Shown here one piece after another: positions 47,530 to 56,513 of a DNA stretch of 64,000 nt. The notes under the pieces are model-generated. The model worked only from the letters and a program-made list of their open reading frames with translations. It searched no databases and was not told the DNA's origin. The position numbers were made by a program, and so were the translations under genes. Numbering within the stretch: the stretch's first letter is position 1; the number at the start of each line of letters is the position of its first letter. The DNA is from Parvularculaceae bacterium. Lineage in GTDB: Bacteria > Pseudomonadota > Alphaproteobacteria > Caulobacterales > Parvularculaceae. The stretch lies in contig JAJFFV010000006.1 of assembly GCA_021776475.1 (NCBI GenBank), positions 1 through 64,000 of the forward strand, given 5' to 3'.

Positions 47530-47967
47530 TTATAAGTTTTGACCACGAAAGACCAGGAATTTCATACCAGCAAAATTGGTAATTGCCGAAATTGAAGTCG
47601 AGACAATGAATCCAGAAATCAAAATGATGCTGTTCCAATTTTCAAAATACATCAGAAAAATATTGTTGGACCAAACATTTAGAACAAGGCTTACACAGTA
47701 GACACAAACAAACAGTATGATACCTGTCCAGGAATTATTGTCCTTTCTGAATGTAAAGTACTTGTTTCCAAAAAAAGCTACTATTGCACCAGAAATGAAA
47801 GAAACGGCTTTTGCCAAATTCGGATCAAAATTTAGGGCCTTTATCAGTAAGATATAGACCAAAAAATCAGTTCCCACAGCTAAACCACCAATCGGAATGA
47901 ATCGAAAAAGCTGGGTTGTTGTTTCCCTGATCTTATTATACATAGGGTGATCTCTAAAATTTTCCAT
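47530..47967 (-). CDS. GtrA-family membrane protein
   Basis: This is a 145-residue protein with four membrane segments and the GtrA pattern: FRFIPIGGLAVGTDFLVYIL, then AKAVSFISGAIVAFFGNKYF with TFR, and a late ITNFAGMKFLVFRG. GtrA-type proteins flip or support flipping of lipid-linked sugars. The ATG at 47967 overlaps nothing and lies 7 bp after the nucleotidyltransferase gene; the ATG at 47943 is an alternative because no strong ribosome site is seen at either. Confidence 0.85.
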   Translation of the reverse strand: MENFRDHPMYNKIRETTTQLFRFIPIGGLAVGTDFLVYILLIKALNFDPNLAKAVSFISGAIVAFFGNKYFTFRKDNNSWTGIILFVCVYCVSLVLNVWSNNIFLMYFENWNSIILISGFIVSTSISAITNFAGMKFLVFRGQNL

Positions 47968-47974
47968 GTAATGA

Positions 47975-49636
47975 TTATTTTGTGCTGGATGGGTAATCTG
48001 CGGCAATGTGCTTGTATGCTTCTGCCAACTCATCACGCTTGGATACCGGGATGCGACGGTCTTTGTCCAATCGGTATGGGTGTGATTGCCATTTATGAAA
48101 ACAAGATTGCCAGTATTTGAACGTGTCGAGATCGTCTGGAGTACCCCAGCCTAAGTAGGCGTCGACCTCAAAGATCTTGACTTTCAAACCAAGTTGGATC
48201 GCGTCCCAGATTAGGCTGTCAACGTAGAATTCGTTATTAATCCTTTGATTTCTACGAACTAAACTTTCTGCCGCGCGTTTGAAATTCTCAGCTTTTTTGA
48301 ATGTGAAAGTTCCTATAATCATGGGGTCTGTCGCGGGATCCGCCAAAGCTTTCTTCACAGAGACATCTCTGACTGTACCGTCAATATCGGCCTCGACCCA
48401 ACCAAACATTTGTGGTTTTGCTTTTCCATCAGCGTGTCCTCTGACGACCCAGACAATCACGTCCGTGGCCTCATCGTCCATCAATTCTTCAAATTGAGCT
48501 ACGTCATATAAAACACCGTTATCGCAGGCTCCGACTGTTACCGGCTCTTGATCTTCCAGCCCTTCCATTCCTTCAAGGCATGTAATGGCTTGTCCTTCTG
48601 TTAATCCCTCCAGGATCGCTGTCTCGGTTCCTGTATAGCTGGATCGAAGTTTTTTCGTAATCATTTCTAGGCTGGGTAGATCTTTGCGTAAGACGAACCT
48701 ATGGATAGGAGCATCGGGCAAGTCTAGTGTTGCCTGTATAACCATTGGACGACCCGAAACCTCAATCAGCGGTTTGGGTAGATCGTAGCCAGCTTTTACA
48801 AATCGTGATCCGGCGCCGGCCATAGGGATCAGTACAGAACCTGAATGCCGCGCACGGTGCTGGTTGTCGGCAGCTAGTTGCCTGAAAGCGCTGGACCAGC
48901 CTTGATACCCTTCAAGATCTGCTGGTGTTCCCCACTGCATAAAGTGTTGAAGTGGATACACGGCAACGTCCAAATTCTCTTCAAGCAATATCTTGTAAGA
49001 AAGGCTTGCATAAAACTCGTCATTGATCCGCAAGTCTTGGCGTTTCATCTGTTGCTCAAAAGCATTTACACACATTGACCCGGATGAAAAATAATATGTG
49101 CCAGAAGATGCATACTCACTCATTGGTTGGTCAGTGAACGGTTTTTTTTCTTGTATGTCACTAACCCAAAGTCCGGTTTCACGAACATAGGCATAGTAAG
49201 TCGAGCCAAGGCAGTGGGGGTGAAAACCTTTGTACGCCGGAATCGCACCAGAACAGGCAGTTTTTGAAACCATATTACAAAAATCTGTATAGTCCCAATA
49301 GCATGTAAAATCACAGTAGTTCACTATTGTTGGTTCATCTGCCGAAATGTAATCTCGTGCTGCAAGAACCGCGTTGACCGGACCGAGTTTGTGAGGCTCT
49401 ATTGGTACAATTTTCCCGTCAGGCGCGTAGTCGCGCAAAACTTGCGCCATTTTGTAATCTGAATTAGCGAGATGATCTTGATTGCAAACGAAAACCAGTT
49501 GCTTCTCGCCTGGGAACATATCAATCACATGCGCGATAATTGGTTTTCCATCAACCGAAATTAAGGGTTTTGGTACCGTATAACCAGCACGGCGAAAACG
49601 TTCACCAAATCCTGACATTGGAATAATAATCTGCAT
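47975..49636 (-). CDS. Tandem-duplicated sugar-phosphate-type nucleotidyltransferase
   Basis: This 553-residue protein contains two complete nucleotidyltransferase domains. Domain 1 (about 1-245) starts IIPMSGFGERFRRAGYTVPK and domain 2 (about 265-515) starts VLIPMAGAGSRFVKAGYDLP. Both are followed by KPLI-x-V-x-G-x-P and keep the later EFYxxSLIW/SYK and WGTPxDL segments. The single-domain forms join a nucleotide to a phosphorylated sugar or alcohol. Whether both sites are active, or one is structural, is not visible. The gene lies between gtrA and a class II aldolase gene. Confidence 0.85.
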   Translation of the reverse strand: MQIIIPMSGFGERFRRAGYTVPKPLISVDGKPIIAHVIDMFPGEKQLVFVCNQDHLANSDYKMAQVLRDYAPDGKIVPIEPHKLGPVNAVLAARDYISADEPTIVNYCDFTCYWDYTDFCNMVSKTACSGAIPAYKGFHPHCLGSTYYAYVRETGLWVSDIQEKKPFTDQPMSEYASSGTYYFSSGSMCVNAFEQQMKRQDLRINDEFYASLSYKILLEENLDVAVYPLQHFMQWGTPADLEGYQGWSSAFRQLAADNQHRARHSGSVLIPMAGAGSRFVKAGYDLPKPLIEVSGRPMVIQATLDLPDAPIHRFVLRKDLPSLEMITKKLRSSYTGTETAILEGLTEGQAITCLEGMEGLEDQEPVTVGACDNGVLYDVAQFEELMDDEATDVIVWVVRGHADGKAKPQMFGWVEADIDGTVRDVSVKKALADPATDPMIIGTFTFKKAENFKRAAESLVRRNQRINNEFYVDSLIWDAIQLGLKVKIFEVDAYLGWGTPDDLDTFKYWQSCFHKWQSHPYRLDKDRRIPVSKRDELAEAYKHIAADYPSSTK

Positions 49637-49682
49637 CTATTTTCACCGAAATTGTTACTATGTGCTCTGTTTGCTGACGATG

Positions 49683-50702
49683 TCAGGTTTTTAGCGACCT
49701 GCGATATTGTTCGGCCTCCCAATCGACGAGTGCCAGTTCATCAGAATTTGTAAGAGAGGTCACGGTGCCGGACTGTAGCCGTAAGCCAATCCTTGCTAGG
49801 CAATAAAGCATGGTCAACGATTGTTCGTTCAATCCCGCCTGTGCAAAAACACCAACCCCGGGAACGATGATTGACTTTACACTGGCTCCGCGGACCTTGT
49901 TGCTTCGCGCAACCGCATCGGACATTGACTCACCCTCTCGAGCAATTGCAACGCCAGGCCCCAAAAAGACAACATGATCAGGGTATAGGCTACCGGCACT
50001 AAGAGCTTCCAAAGCGATCTCATCAAAGGCCAGCTGTTGTACGGTGTCGTCGGAAACGTACTCATAGCCGGGCTCATTTATTCTAGTTGTAGGGGTCGCC
50101 ATGTTCGAGTCAGTGCCGAAACGTGAGTTCATCAACGGTGCTAGGCGCGCTTCAACCTCGCAAATTAAAGACTCAACTTTCTCGGTCGTATCGCCACCAC
50201 AAACAAGGCCATGGTTGTCCAAAATAATAATATCGATTTCAGTATTTTGGGTTGCGCTAATGATGTTTGTAGCCAGTTCTTCTCCCGGTTTTCTATAAGG
50301 GATTCGAACCCAGTTTAAGCCGCATAAAACTTCATCAATGCGATCGTTTAGCGAGGGTTGAATTGACGCCGCAATCGTATTCATTGCGTGAACATGGGCA
50401 ACAAATGTATGATCCAGGATAGCGTGCAGGGCAGTTTCAATTGAAGGCCGGAGGCCGATGTATTTGTCCGGGTCTACTATATATCGAGAAACATCCGTAG
50501 AAGGATCTTCTATAATTGCCTTTCTGCAGTCCAGTGACAGAGGTAAGAAAATCATTTCCTGATTGGCGTCGGCGAGCACTCTTCCTGATGACTTAACCCA
50601 GATATGCTCGCTGTCTTTGGCGGAGGTATTCCCGCCCGCACCTTGGACCAGTTCGAAATTATCGCCCAGGCGAGCCGACATTTGGATCAGATCACTCAAC
50701 AT
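49683..50702 (-). CDS. Class II aldolase/adducin-family protein
   Basis: This 339-residue protein has the metal-binding set of the family: GAGGNTS at 21-27 binds phosphate, Glu89 is near the active site, and His103 and His105 (HVH) and His164 (DNHGLV) bind zinc. Relatives include fuculose- and rhamnulose-phosphate aldolases and 3-oxo-tetronate-4-phosphate decarboxylases. The C-terminal half (about 215-339) resembles a second, degenerate aldolase half. The substrate is unknown; the neighbouring kinase, phosphatase and nucleotidyltransferase suggest a short phosphorylated product. Confidence 0.82.
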   Translation of the reverse strand: MLSDLIQMSARLGDNFELVQGAGGNTSAKDSEHIWVKSSGRVLADANQEMIFLPLSLDCRKAIIEDPSTDVSRYIVDPDKYIGLRPSIETALHAILDHTFVAHVHAMNTIAASIQPSLNDRIDEVLCGLNWVRIPYRKPGEELATNIISATQNTEIDIIILDNHGLVCGGDTTEKVESLICEVEARLAPLMNSRFGTDSNMATPTTRINEPGYEYVSDDTVQQLAFDEIALEALSAGSLYPDHVVFLGPGVAIAREGESMSDAVARSNKVRGASVKSIIVPGVGVFAQAGLNEQSLTMLYCLARIGLRLQSGTVTSLTNSDELALVDWEAEQYRRSLKT

Positions 50703-50746
50703 ATGATGAACTTTCGTTTGCAGGGCATTTATTGGTCAAGTAACTC

Positions 50747-51478
50747 TCATGACTGTTTCGGGAACCCAGTTTTACGCAAGATTTTTCGTACTTCACTAAA
50801 TGAATTCACTACGAAATCTGCGTTCGGACTTGGTTGTTCTCCCGTGTTTTTGAAATGAATCGTTGTCGCATCAACTGCGTTCTTCGCGCCGAGAATATCC
50901 CGTTCTTCGTTGTCACCTAGCATCCACACGTTCCCTTCAACACCTCCCAACTTGGCAAGCGCGAGCTCGAAGATTCGGGCATTGGGCTTATCAGCGCCGG
51001 CTTCCTGGGAAGTCACAACCCAGTCGATGTAACGATCCATTCTCCAAAACAACAGCTTGCGAAACTGGATTTCGGCCGTCAGGTCAGTCACGAAAACTGC
51101 GGGGATCCCGGCAAGACGCAAGTCATCGAGGAAATCCATGGCTTCATCACGTATTTTGGCTTCAGCCAAAAAAGCTGCCCAATAAGTTTCCTCCAACTTG
51201 AATGCCAATGCCAGTTGGCTGCCGAGGCCAAGTCTTTCAATCGTTCGCTGGAAATATAGTAATCGGTAATGAGACGAAGCAGTGCCACCCAATCGTCTGT
51301 GTATTTCACTACGGGCATCCTTGAAGCACTGTAGGAATTCTTTTTCCGACACATTCAAAATCGTTTTTGCCATCTTGGTACTAGCATCCATACCGGCCTC
51401 ATGAGCTGGTGGGTAGTGATAAAACGTGTTATCCAAGTCTAGCAAAAAACAGTTTGGGGTAGTGGGACGTATACTCAT
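50747..51478 (-). CDS. HAD-superfamily phosphatase (pyrimidine-nucleotidase-like)
   Basis: This 243-residue enzyme has the HAD motif I DLDNT at residues 14-18 with the nucleophile Asp14. The cap follows (FYHYPPAHEAG), then motif II FVTDLT, a Lys in EAGADKPNARIFELAL and motif III MLGDNEERDILGAKNA. It probably dephosphorylates a small phosphate ester. It starts 4 bp after the kinase-fusion gene and ends 44 bp before the aldolase gene, so it belongs to the same transcript. Confidence 0.88.
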   Translation of the reverse strand: MSIRPTTPNCFLLDLDNTFYHYPPAHEAGMDASTKMAKTILNVSEKEFLQCFKDARSEIHRRLGGTASSHYRLLYFQRTIERLGLGSQLALAFKLEETYWAAFLAEAKIRDEAMDFLDDLRLAGIPAVFVTDLTAEIQFRKLLFWRMDRYIDWVVTSQEAGADKPNARIFELALAKLGGVEGNVWMLGDNEERDILGAKNAVDATTIHFKNTGEQPSPNADFVVNSFSEVRKILRKTGFPKQS

Positions 51479-51482
51479 ATGT

Positions 51483-53603
51483 TTATCCGATTTGCTGATC
51501 GAGATGCCTCCGATGATACAGGTTGTCGAGAATGAACAGCTGCATAATACCGGTCAATCCTTCAACCCATTGTGGTTTTAATGCCAGCAGATCTTCCAAA
51601 TGAGGCATGTTTTTGTAAGCGACTACTTCGATAGCCTCTGCAGAAATGTCTGTTTCAACTTGTATCCATGAATGTTCGCCGTCGTTCTGATCCAGCTGCT
51701 GAATGCGAGTACAGCCAATGCCAATGAGGAGAGACTCAAGGTCGGTAAGGTTGGCATCCTTGAGTAAACCAATTGCCAGAACCATCTCTATCGGAGAATT
51801 GGGATCTCCTTCGCCTTTCAATGCCAGTCGTAGGTCATCACCTCGTTTTGCTCGAAGTGAAAAAATGATGTCGGCGTTCGCTCGCTGTGGTTGAATATAT
51901 CTGTGACCGTCTTTTTCTCTGCGATTTATGCTATTGGCAACATTCTGTAAGGGATGGCCCCTTAAAATAACATCACGCCTCGTCTTCAGGGCTCGCCTAA
52001 GCTCTTCGTCCATATCAAGGAAAACTCTGGTATCAAATCGTGAGTTGACTTCCTTATCCAGTAGCGCGTGCAGCCCTGAAACAACTAAGAACTGGCTTGG
52101 TAAAAGTACGTCTGGGCGTGTCATGCGCCCGATTGAATGATCATAATGCCGCTTTGTAATTTTTCGACCGTCCAACAGCGAATGAATATCTCGAAAAAAT
52201 AAGTTCAAGTAGTTCGCTTTTGGGTTCAGGTGTGTCAACGCACGCCACATCGGATTGTGCCGGTCCCACATATGATAGTCATCGCCGGAAAGATGAACCG
52301 TCCTGGTGGCACCAAACAAACCTAGTAAACCGTCCGCAAGAGTATCTTTTCCAACGCCGCTGTCTCCGCTGATTCCTACACTCAATGGTCGGTATGTTGC
52401 TCTTGTGTACACATCGTTGAGCACATTTATTCTCGCAAACTGCACGATCAGGACTATTCCGCATGCAACAACGGCAGTGATTGTGGCAGAGTAAATAAAA
52501 GGGTCGAGCCAGCGCGTAAAATCAAAGTCGCGCGTGGTAGACGATATATCCCACACTTTCAATGTAGGTCCTGATGCCACAAAAACGTGTTGCAGAACTA
52601 CTAAAATAGATAAAAGGGCAGCAGTCGCCTGGGTAAAAAAACGATGCACTCCCAAACTCAAAACCAAAAACGGAAGCCACCACATCGACCACCCTGGAGA
52701 AGCCGGTGTAGTAACATAAATAGCTAAGAACGCGATGCCGACTACCCCAGTGAGGCTACGCCAGCTAAATCGACCAATTCTCCAGGCTATCAGCAACATT
52801 GATGCAAGCACCAGCGGATAAATGTAAATGTTTCCTACATCGGAAACAGGCAAGCCAATGGAAAATAGTTTCGCCGTTTCTGTTGTTCCCAATACCATTT
52901 CACGAAACCCGGACGAAAAAATGAGAGGAGAGGAAATCGCAGCCGGTAGCATCAACCCTGCCATAAACGGTATTGCTTTTGATCGAAAACGTTTTTCCCG
53001 AAAGAAGACTATCAAAAAGAACGGGGCTGCGATTGCCATCGAAAACTTGGCAACACAGGCCAGTCCCAGCAAAAGTCCCGACCAGCTGTATCTTCCGTTT
53101 TTCAGTGCGAGAATTGCTGTAACAACTAATAGTACTGGAAACACGTCAAGCTGTCCGTGCCAATAGCAAACATAAAGTGTAACGGGGTTTATCCAATAAC
53201 AAACAGCGATCAGAGACTTGTGTTTTTCAACGATGCGATAAATTACTCTCGCCAGTAGAAAGTCGTACAACAGGACTGCGAAAGCGAGACCGACGGCGGC
53301 GCCTGTATCGTTGAAAAACACCCCGCCTAAAAAAGTCGGTATGCCGAATGCTATCAAATACAGGCCGCCATATGGAAAAGCTGATTTGTCTCCCCCTTCG
53401 AAAATAAAGGTAGTCCACGGATCAAACCAAGCACCACCAGACCAGTGTTGGATAAACGGGATAAATAGCTCTGAATATATCTGAGGCGTCAAAAATGCGA
53501 TCAGAATAAGCCGTATACCCCACCCAAACACCCAAAGCCATTGAACTATTGGGTTAGATGTGGTTGGCCTTAACCAGATGCCGCTGATGAAATCAGGCAT
53601 CAT
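51483..53603 (-). CDS. GT-C-type membrane protein fused to a P-loop (uridine-kinase-like) kinase
   Basis: This 706-residue fusion has a membrane half (about 1-395) with roughly ten to eleven hydrophobic segments, resembling mannosyltransferase-type GT-C proteins (WINPVTLYVCYWHGQLDVFP and WSMWWLPFLVLSLGVH). The soluble half has the P-loop GDSGVGKDT at about 411-419, then LSGDDYHMWDRHNP, an HLNPKANYLNLF segment, RHYDHSIGR and VVSGLHALLD. These are hallmarks of the uridine kinase/phosphoribulokinase family. The ATG at 53603 overlaps the previous stop by four bases; a TTG at 53609 is less likely. I know of no described protein with this pair of domains. Confidence 0.85.
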   Translation of the reverse strand: MMPDFISGIWLRPTTSNPIVQWLWVFGWGIRLILIAFLTPQIYSELFIPFIQHWSGGAWFDPWTTFIFEGGDKSAFPYGGLYLIAFGIPTFLGGVFFNDTGAAVGLAFAVLLYDFLLARVIYRIVEKHKSLIAVCYWINPVTLYVCYWHGQLDVFPVLLVVTAILALKNGRYSWSGLLLGLACVAKFSMAIAAPFFLIVFFREKRFRSKAIPFMAGLMLPAAISSPLIFSSGFREMVLGTTETAKLFSIGLPVSDVGNIYIYPLVLASMLLIAWRIGRFSWRSLTGVVGIAFLAIYVTTPASPGWSMWWLPFLVLSLGVHRFFTQATAALLSILVVLQHVFVASGPTLKVWDISSTTRDFDFTRWLDPFIYSATITAVVACGIVLIVQFARINVLNDVYTRATYRPLSVGISGDSGVGKDTLADGLLGLFGATRTVHLSGDDYHMWDRHNPMWRALTHLNPKANYLNLFFRDIHSLLDGRKITKRHYDHSIGRMTRPDVLLPSQFLVVSGLHALLDKEVNSRFDTRVFLDMDEELRRALKTRRDVILRGHPLQNVANSINRREKDGHRYIQPQRANADIIFSLRAKRGDDLRLALKGEGDPNSPIEMVLAIGLLKDANLTDLESLLIGIGCTRIQQLDQNDGEHSWIQVETDISAEAIEVVAYKNMPHLEDLLALKPQWVEGLTGIMQLFILDNLYHRRHLDQQIG

Positions 53604-54187
53604 ACCCAAAGCGCCGGGTGTTTAGTGCATATTGCGGCAGGAGCTATTTTTAGTTGAGTGAGCCTACGTCGCAAGCTTGGAATTTCCGTTTGGGCAGATT
53701 TTCCATGCAGTTCGGGCGACACAATGCATAGCTTATATCCCAGTTTGACCAACTCCTCATTATTGTCGCGGCTTAGTGGAAAGTCTGTGAAAAAATCGAT
53801 CCACGCCCAATCTATGCTACCCGCCAGTGCTCTTGCGGCAGCAAGTCCTTCAAAATCAGAAACACGAACAGCAGACCGTCGCACACCGCTGTTTGATGTG
53901 CGGATGAGAAACGGGAATGACTGATCCAAAAAAAAGTAATCTTCTATTCCTTTGGAAGCCATCAATCGAATTATCTGTTCTTCAAGGCCTTCTTCTTTCA
54001 CGTTTAGAATCAATGTGCCGTGATTGAAATACGTCAACCATTCCAGCATCGGTTGTCCGTCGACGAACGGGTCATGATGTAAAATCAATTCATTGCCATG
54101 GCTTCGAATATCGATCTCAACCCCGTGAGAGCTATCAACAGTCTTCAACTCATCGATCGTGTTAATTCTGTGCCGGATTAACTGCAT
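53600..54187 (-). CDS. Glycerophosphodiester phosphodiesterase-like protein
   Basis: This 195-residue protein keeps the core of the GDPD TIM barrel: His6-Arg7, Glu24 and Asp26 in HGVEIDIRSHG, and His38 with Asp39 in ILHHDPF. A Lys in LILNVKEEG corresponds to the usual substrate-binding position. It is shorter than typical 230-250 residue enzymes, so some loops are reduced. The next gene overlaps by four bases. A role in removing or handling a glycerophosphate- or phosphodiester-linked group on the surface glycan is plausible, but not proven. Confidence 0.75.
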   Translation of the reverse strand: MQLIRHRINTIDELKTVDSSHGVEIDIRSHGNELILHHDPFVDGQPMLEWLTYFNHGTLILNVKEEGLEEQIIRLMASKGIEDYFFLDQSFPFLIRTSNSGVRRSAVRVSDFEGLAAARALAGSIDWAWIDFFTDFPLSRDNNEELVKLGYKLCIVSPELHGKSAQTEIPSLRRRLTQLKIAPAAICTKHPALWV

Positions 54188-54194
54188 GCCAATT

Positions 54195-54908
54195 TTAAAC
54201 CCTTTTGCGCAGTGACTTTTTCAGGTCAATTGTAAAATCTATGGTGCGCATTATGAATTTCTTTTTGCTATTCCAATCAACATTCCATTTTGATTGGCCA
54301 AACTCTCGTCTTTCAAAAAGTACAGGAAACCGTATTACATCCATGTTGTTTCTTTTCGACATGTAATAAGCAAACAAATCCAAAGAAAAATCATGTGGAG
54401 CGTCATCTTCCCAGGATTTGAAAAAACTTCGATGAAATATATTCGGTTGTGCATTGATATCTCTCAGTGGCACGCTCATGGCGGCAGTCTCAAAAACCGT
54501 CATGCCGAACGTAAAAATCGCGTCAGCCAGGGGCCTCTTTTTTCGGAGTCCCTTAACATACAATTTTTCGGGAGTGCTGCTCGCCTTCAGAATTTCTATG
54601 CCCCTCAGTACGTCCATCGGGTCAGTTTGGAGATCAGCGTGAGTCCAAGCCAAAAACTTTCCGCGCGCCGCTTTTAGACCAAACAAGATTCCATATCCGT
54701 AGCCTTGATTTTCCGGCACTCTCACGCTGTGGATGTTTTCATGTTCTGACAGGAGTGACGGTAATAGGTTAGGGGTATCGTCGGTTGAACCGTTGTCAAC
54801 CAGAACAATCTCTCCGTCCAGCTGAGCTGCTAATTCAGCACACCGTTTTACCAGTGGGCGTAATCCTTCATATTCATTGTAACACGGAATAATGAGTGAA
54901 ATCCACAT
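54195..54908 (-). CDS. GT2-family glycosyltransferase
   Basis: This 237-residue cytoplasmic or membrane-associated glycosyltransferase has the GT2 opening SLIIPCYNEYEGLRPLVKR, the nucleotide-binding VLVDNGSTDDTPN and the metal motif THADLQTDP. No C-terminal membrane helices are seen, so it is not the full DPM1-GtrA type. It is first in the tight minus-strand run (7 bp before the GDPD-like gene). Confidence 0.9.
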   Translation of the reverse strand: MWISLIIPCYNEYEGLRPLVKRCAELAAQLDGEIVLVDNGSTDDTPNLLPSLLSEHENIHSVRVPENQGYGYGILFGLKAARGKFLAWTHADLQTDPMDVLRGIEILKASSTPEKLYVKGLRKKRPLADAIFTFGMTVFETAAMSVPLRDINAQPNIFHRSFFKSWEDDAPHDFSLDLFAYYMSKRNNMDVIRFPVLFERREFGQSKWNVDWNSKKKFIMRTIDFTIDLKKSLRKRV

Positions 54909-54940
54909 TTTAGCCTTTCAAATCTGAGGTGAAAGATTGA

Positions 54941-55234
54941 TTATTTTGATTGTGCCTTCGCTAGGGTTTGTTCTAAATTATCTAACGGAACAATAGCATT
55001 TCTTCTATTAGTTAAAGTCTGATTGAGTTCGATTTCCGCTTTTTGAAGAATCCTGGAAATTATGTCAAAATCACAAAGGCCACTTGTGAGCAAGGGCAGT
55101 GTAGTTTGTCTGCTTGCGGCCCCCAGGTCTTTCATAAGGTCCCGTGTACGATTTTGAGGGAAGAGGGCAACTGTCATTGAATCCTCAATATTTCCAGAGC
55201 GCCAAACGTTTAGATCAATCGGGCGTTTTCGCAA
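54941..55234 (-). CDS. Hypothetical protein or gene remnant
   Basis: This is a 97-codon frame beginning with TTG at 55234, in-frame stop just upstream. Residues such as PIDLNVWRSGNIEDSMTVAL and CDFDIISRILQKAEIEL look protein-like and of good quality, but there is no clear ribosome site and no family I recognise. It may be the C-terminal remnant of a lost polysaccharide gene. It lies upstream of the GT2 gene on the same strand. Confidence 0.4.
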   Translation of the reverse strand: MRKRPIDLNVWRSGNIEDSMTVALFPQNRTRDLMKDLGAASRQTTLPLLTSGLCDFDIISRILQKAEIELNQTLTNRRNAIVPLDNLEQTLAKAQSK

Positions 55235-55507
55235 TACTAAACCTGAAATGAGCTCTGGCTATCAAGCCGACAGATTGATCACCGTTTACCACGGCGAGAT
55301 TCAACGGATTTGCTCGATCTCTTCATTAATCAGCTGAGGCTGGCGCTAAATGCAAGAATCAAAAAGTGAGCCAATTGCAATCCACTCACCAGTGGCACAC
55401 ATTACCACTTGCGGCTACAAGACAGGAACCGGTATGGCGGCCCTAATGCGTGCGAATTGCGCCTCAGGGTGAAGTCACGCGCCGAGCAAATTATTGGAAG
55501 AGGTTGC
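55235..55507. other. Divergent intergenic region with disrupted reading frames
   Basis: This is 273 bp between the minus-strand remnant and the second FkbM gene. All frames have stops. It contains no terminal inverted repeats and no recognisable transposase piece. Promoters in both directions are expected. Confidence 0.35.
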
Positions 55508-56275
55508 ATGCGTGCAAATAAGCTTGAGTTAATTCAGCATTCAAAAGAGATCTCTGAGGGCGCCAATATAGGCTTGTATTCCTCTCAATTCGGTGAGGAT
55601 GTTGTTCTTTGGCACTACCTGAAAAATGTCCGGGGGGCATTTTATGTAGATGTAGGTGCCCATGATCCTTTTCGATTCTCGAACACTTTCCTGTTGCACA
55701 AATTTCGCAACTGGGCCGGCATCAATATAGATACAGACCAACGAGCTATTGACAAATTCGTGCAACACCGCGGCAACGACATAAACTTGAAGTGCGCAGT
55801 ATCCAATGTTTGTGAAGACATCGAGTTTACCGAATTCAAAGACGGCGCGGTAAACACTGCTGATCCGATGCTGCGAGAACGGCAAGAAGGTAAGTATCAG
55901 AAGACTAGATCCTATATCGTGCAGACTACGACGCTTACAAAAATTCTCGAAGACCATCTGCCGGATGGGGCGGACTTTCGTTTGCTGAGTGTCGATGTAG
56001 AGGGATTAGATTTAAAGGTTCTGACGGGCCTTGATTGGAAAAAATTTGCTCCTGATTTCATAGCGGTAGAGACACACGGGATGGAATTGGGTCGACCATC
56101 AGCTAACGCTACTCACCGGTTTCTCGTAGCAAAAGGCTACGATCTTATCTCGCACACTGTCGTAACTTCGATCTATAGGCGCAGCGATAGAACAGGTGGC
56201 TCCATCTCACGGTTTTTGACCAGGATTTTTGCTAAATTATCCGCACGTGGAAGAGCAAAAAACTTAAATCCTTGA
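55508..56275 (+). CDS. FkbM-family methyltransferase (second copy)
   Basis: This 255-residue SAM-dependent methyltransferase has the FkbM pattern. The SAM site is FYVDVGAHDPFRFSNTF (about 45-61). The segment TTTLTKILEDHLPDG and LLSVDVEGLDLKVLTGLDW carry the conserved Asp-Glu-Gly, followed by PDFIAVETHG. GGAAGAGG precedes the ATG at 55508; an upstream start adds 33 unlikely residues. It is only distantly like the copy at 44695 and probably methylates a different sugar. Confidence 0.9.
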   Translation: MRANKLELIQHSKEISEGANIGLYSSQFGEDVVLWHYLKNVRGAFYVDVGAHDPFRFSNTFLLHKFRNWAGINIDTDQRAIDKFVQHRGNDINLKCAVSNVCEDIEFTEFKDGAVNTADPMLRERQEGKYQKTRSYIVQTTTLTKILEDHLPDGADFRLLSVDVEGLDLKVLTGLDWKKFAPDFIAVETHGMELGRPSANATHRFLVAKGYDLISHTVVTSIYRRSDRTGGSISRFLTRIFAKLSARGRAKNLNP

Positions 56276-56513
56276 TCTCCGACCCCGCGCAAGACGACAT
56301 GCGACTATATGGTGCTGTGCTGCCTCAATGGGAAACCCAAGGCTTATCAAAAAGAGTCCATTTCAAATCTACGCTCCGGCACCTCACATTTTGACTTGCG
56401 ACTGTAATTCAGAACGCAGTAAGGCTGCTCCAGTGTCGGCGAATAGCGGATACTGGTTTGAGGAAACATCAGGATAATGCGAAGCCAAGTATCGATCATT
56501 TGGGGGAGGGAAT

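Noticed and set aside
55235-55507. Insertion-sequence remnant
   Set aside because: No terminal inverted repeats, target duplications or transposase motifs could be recognised.
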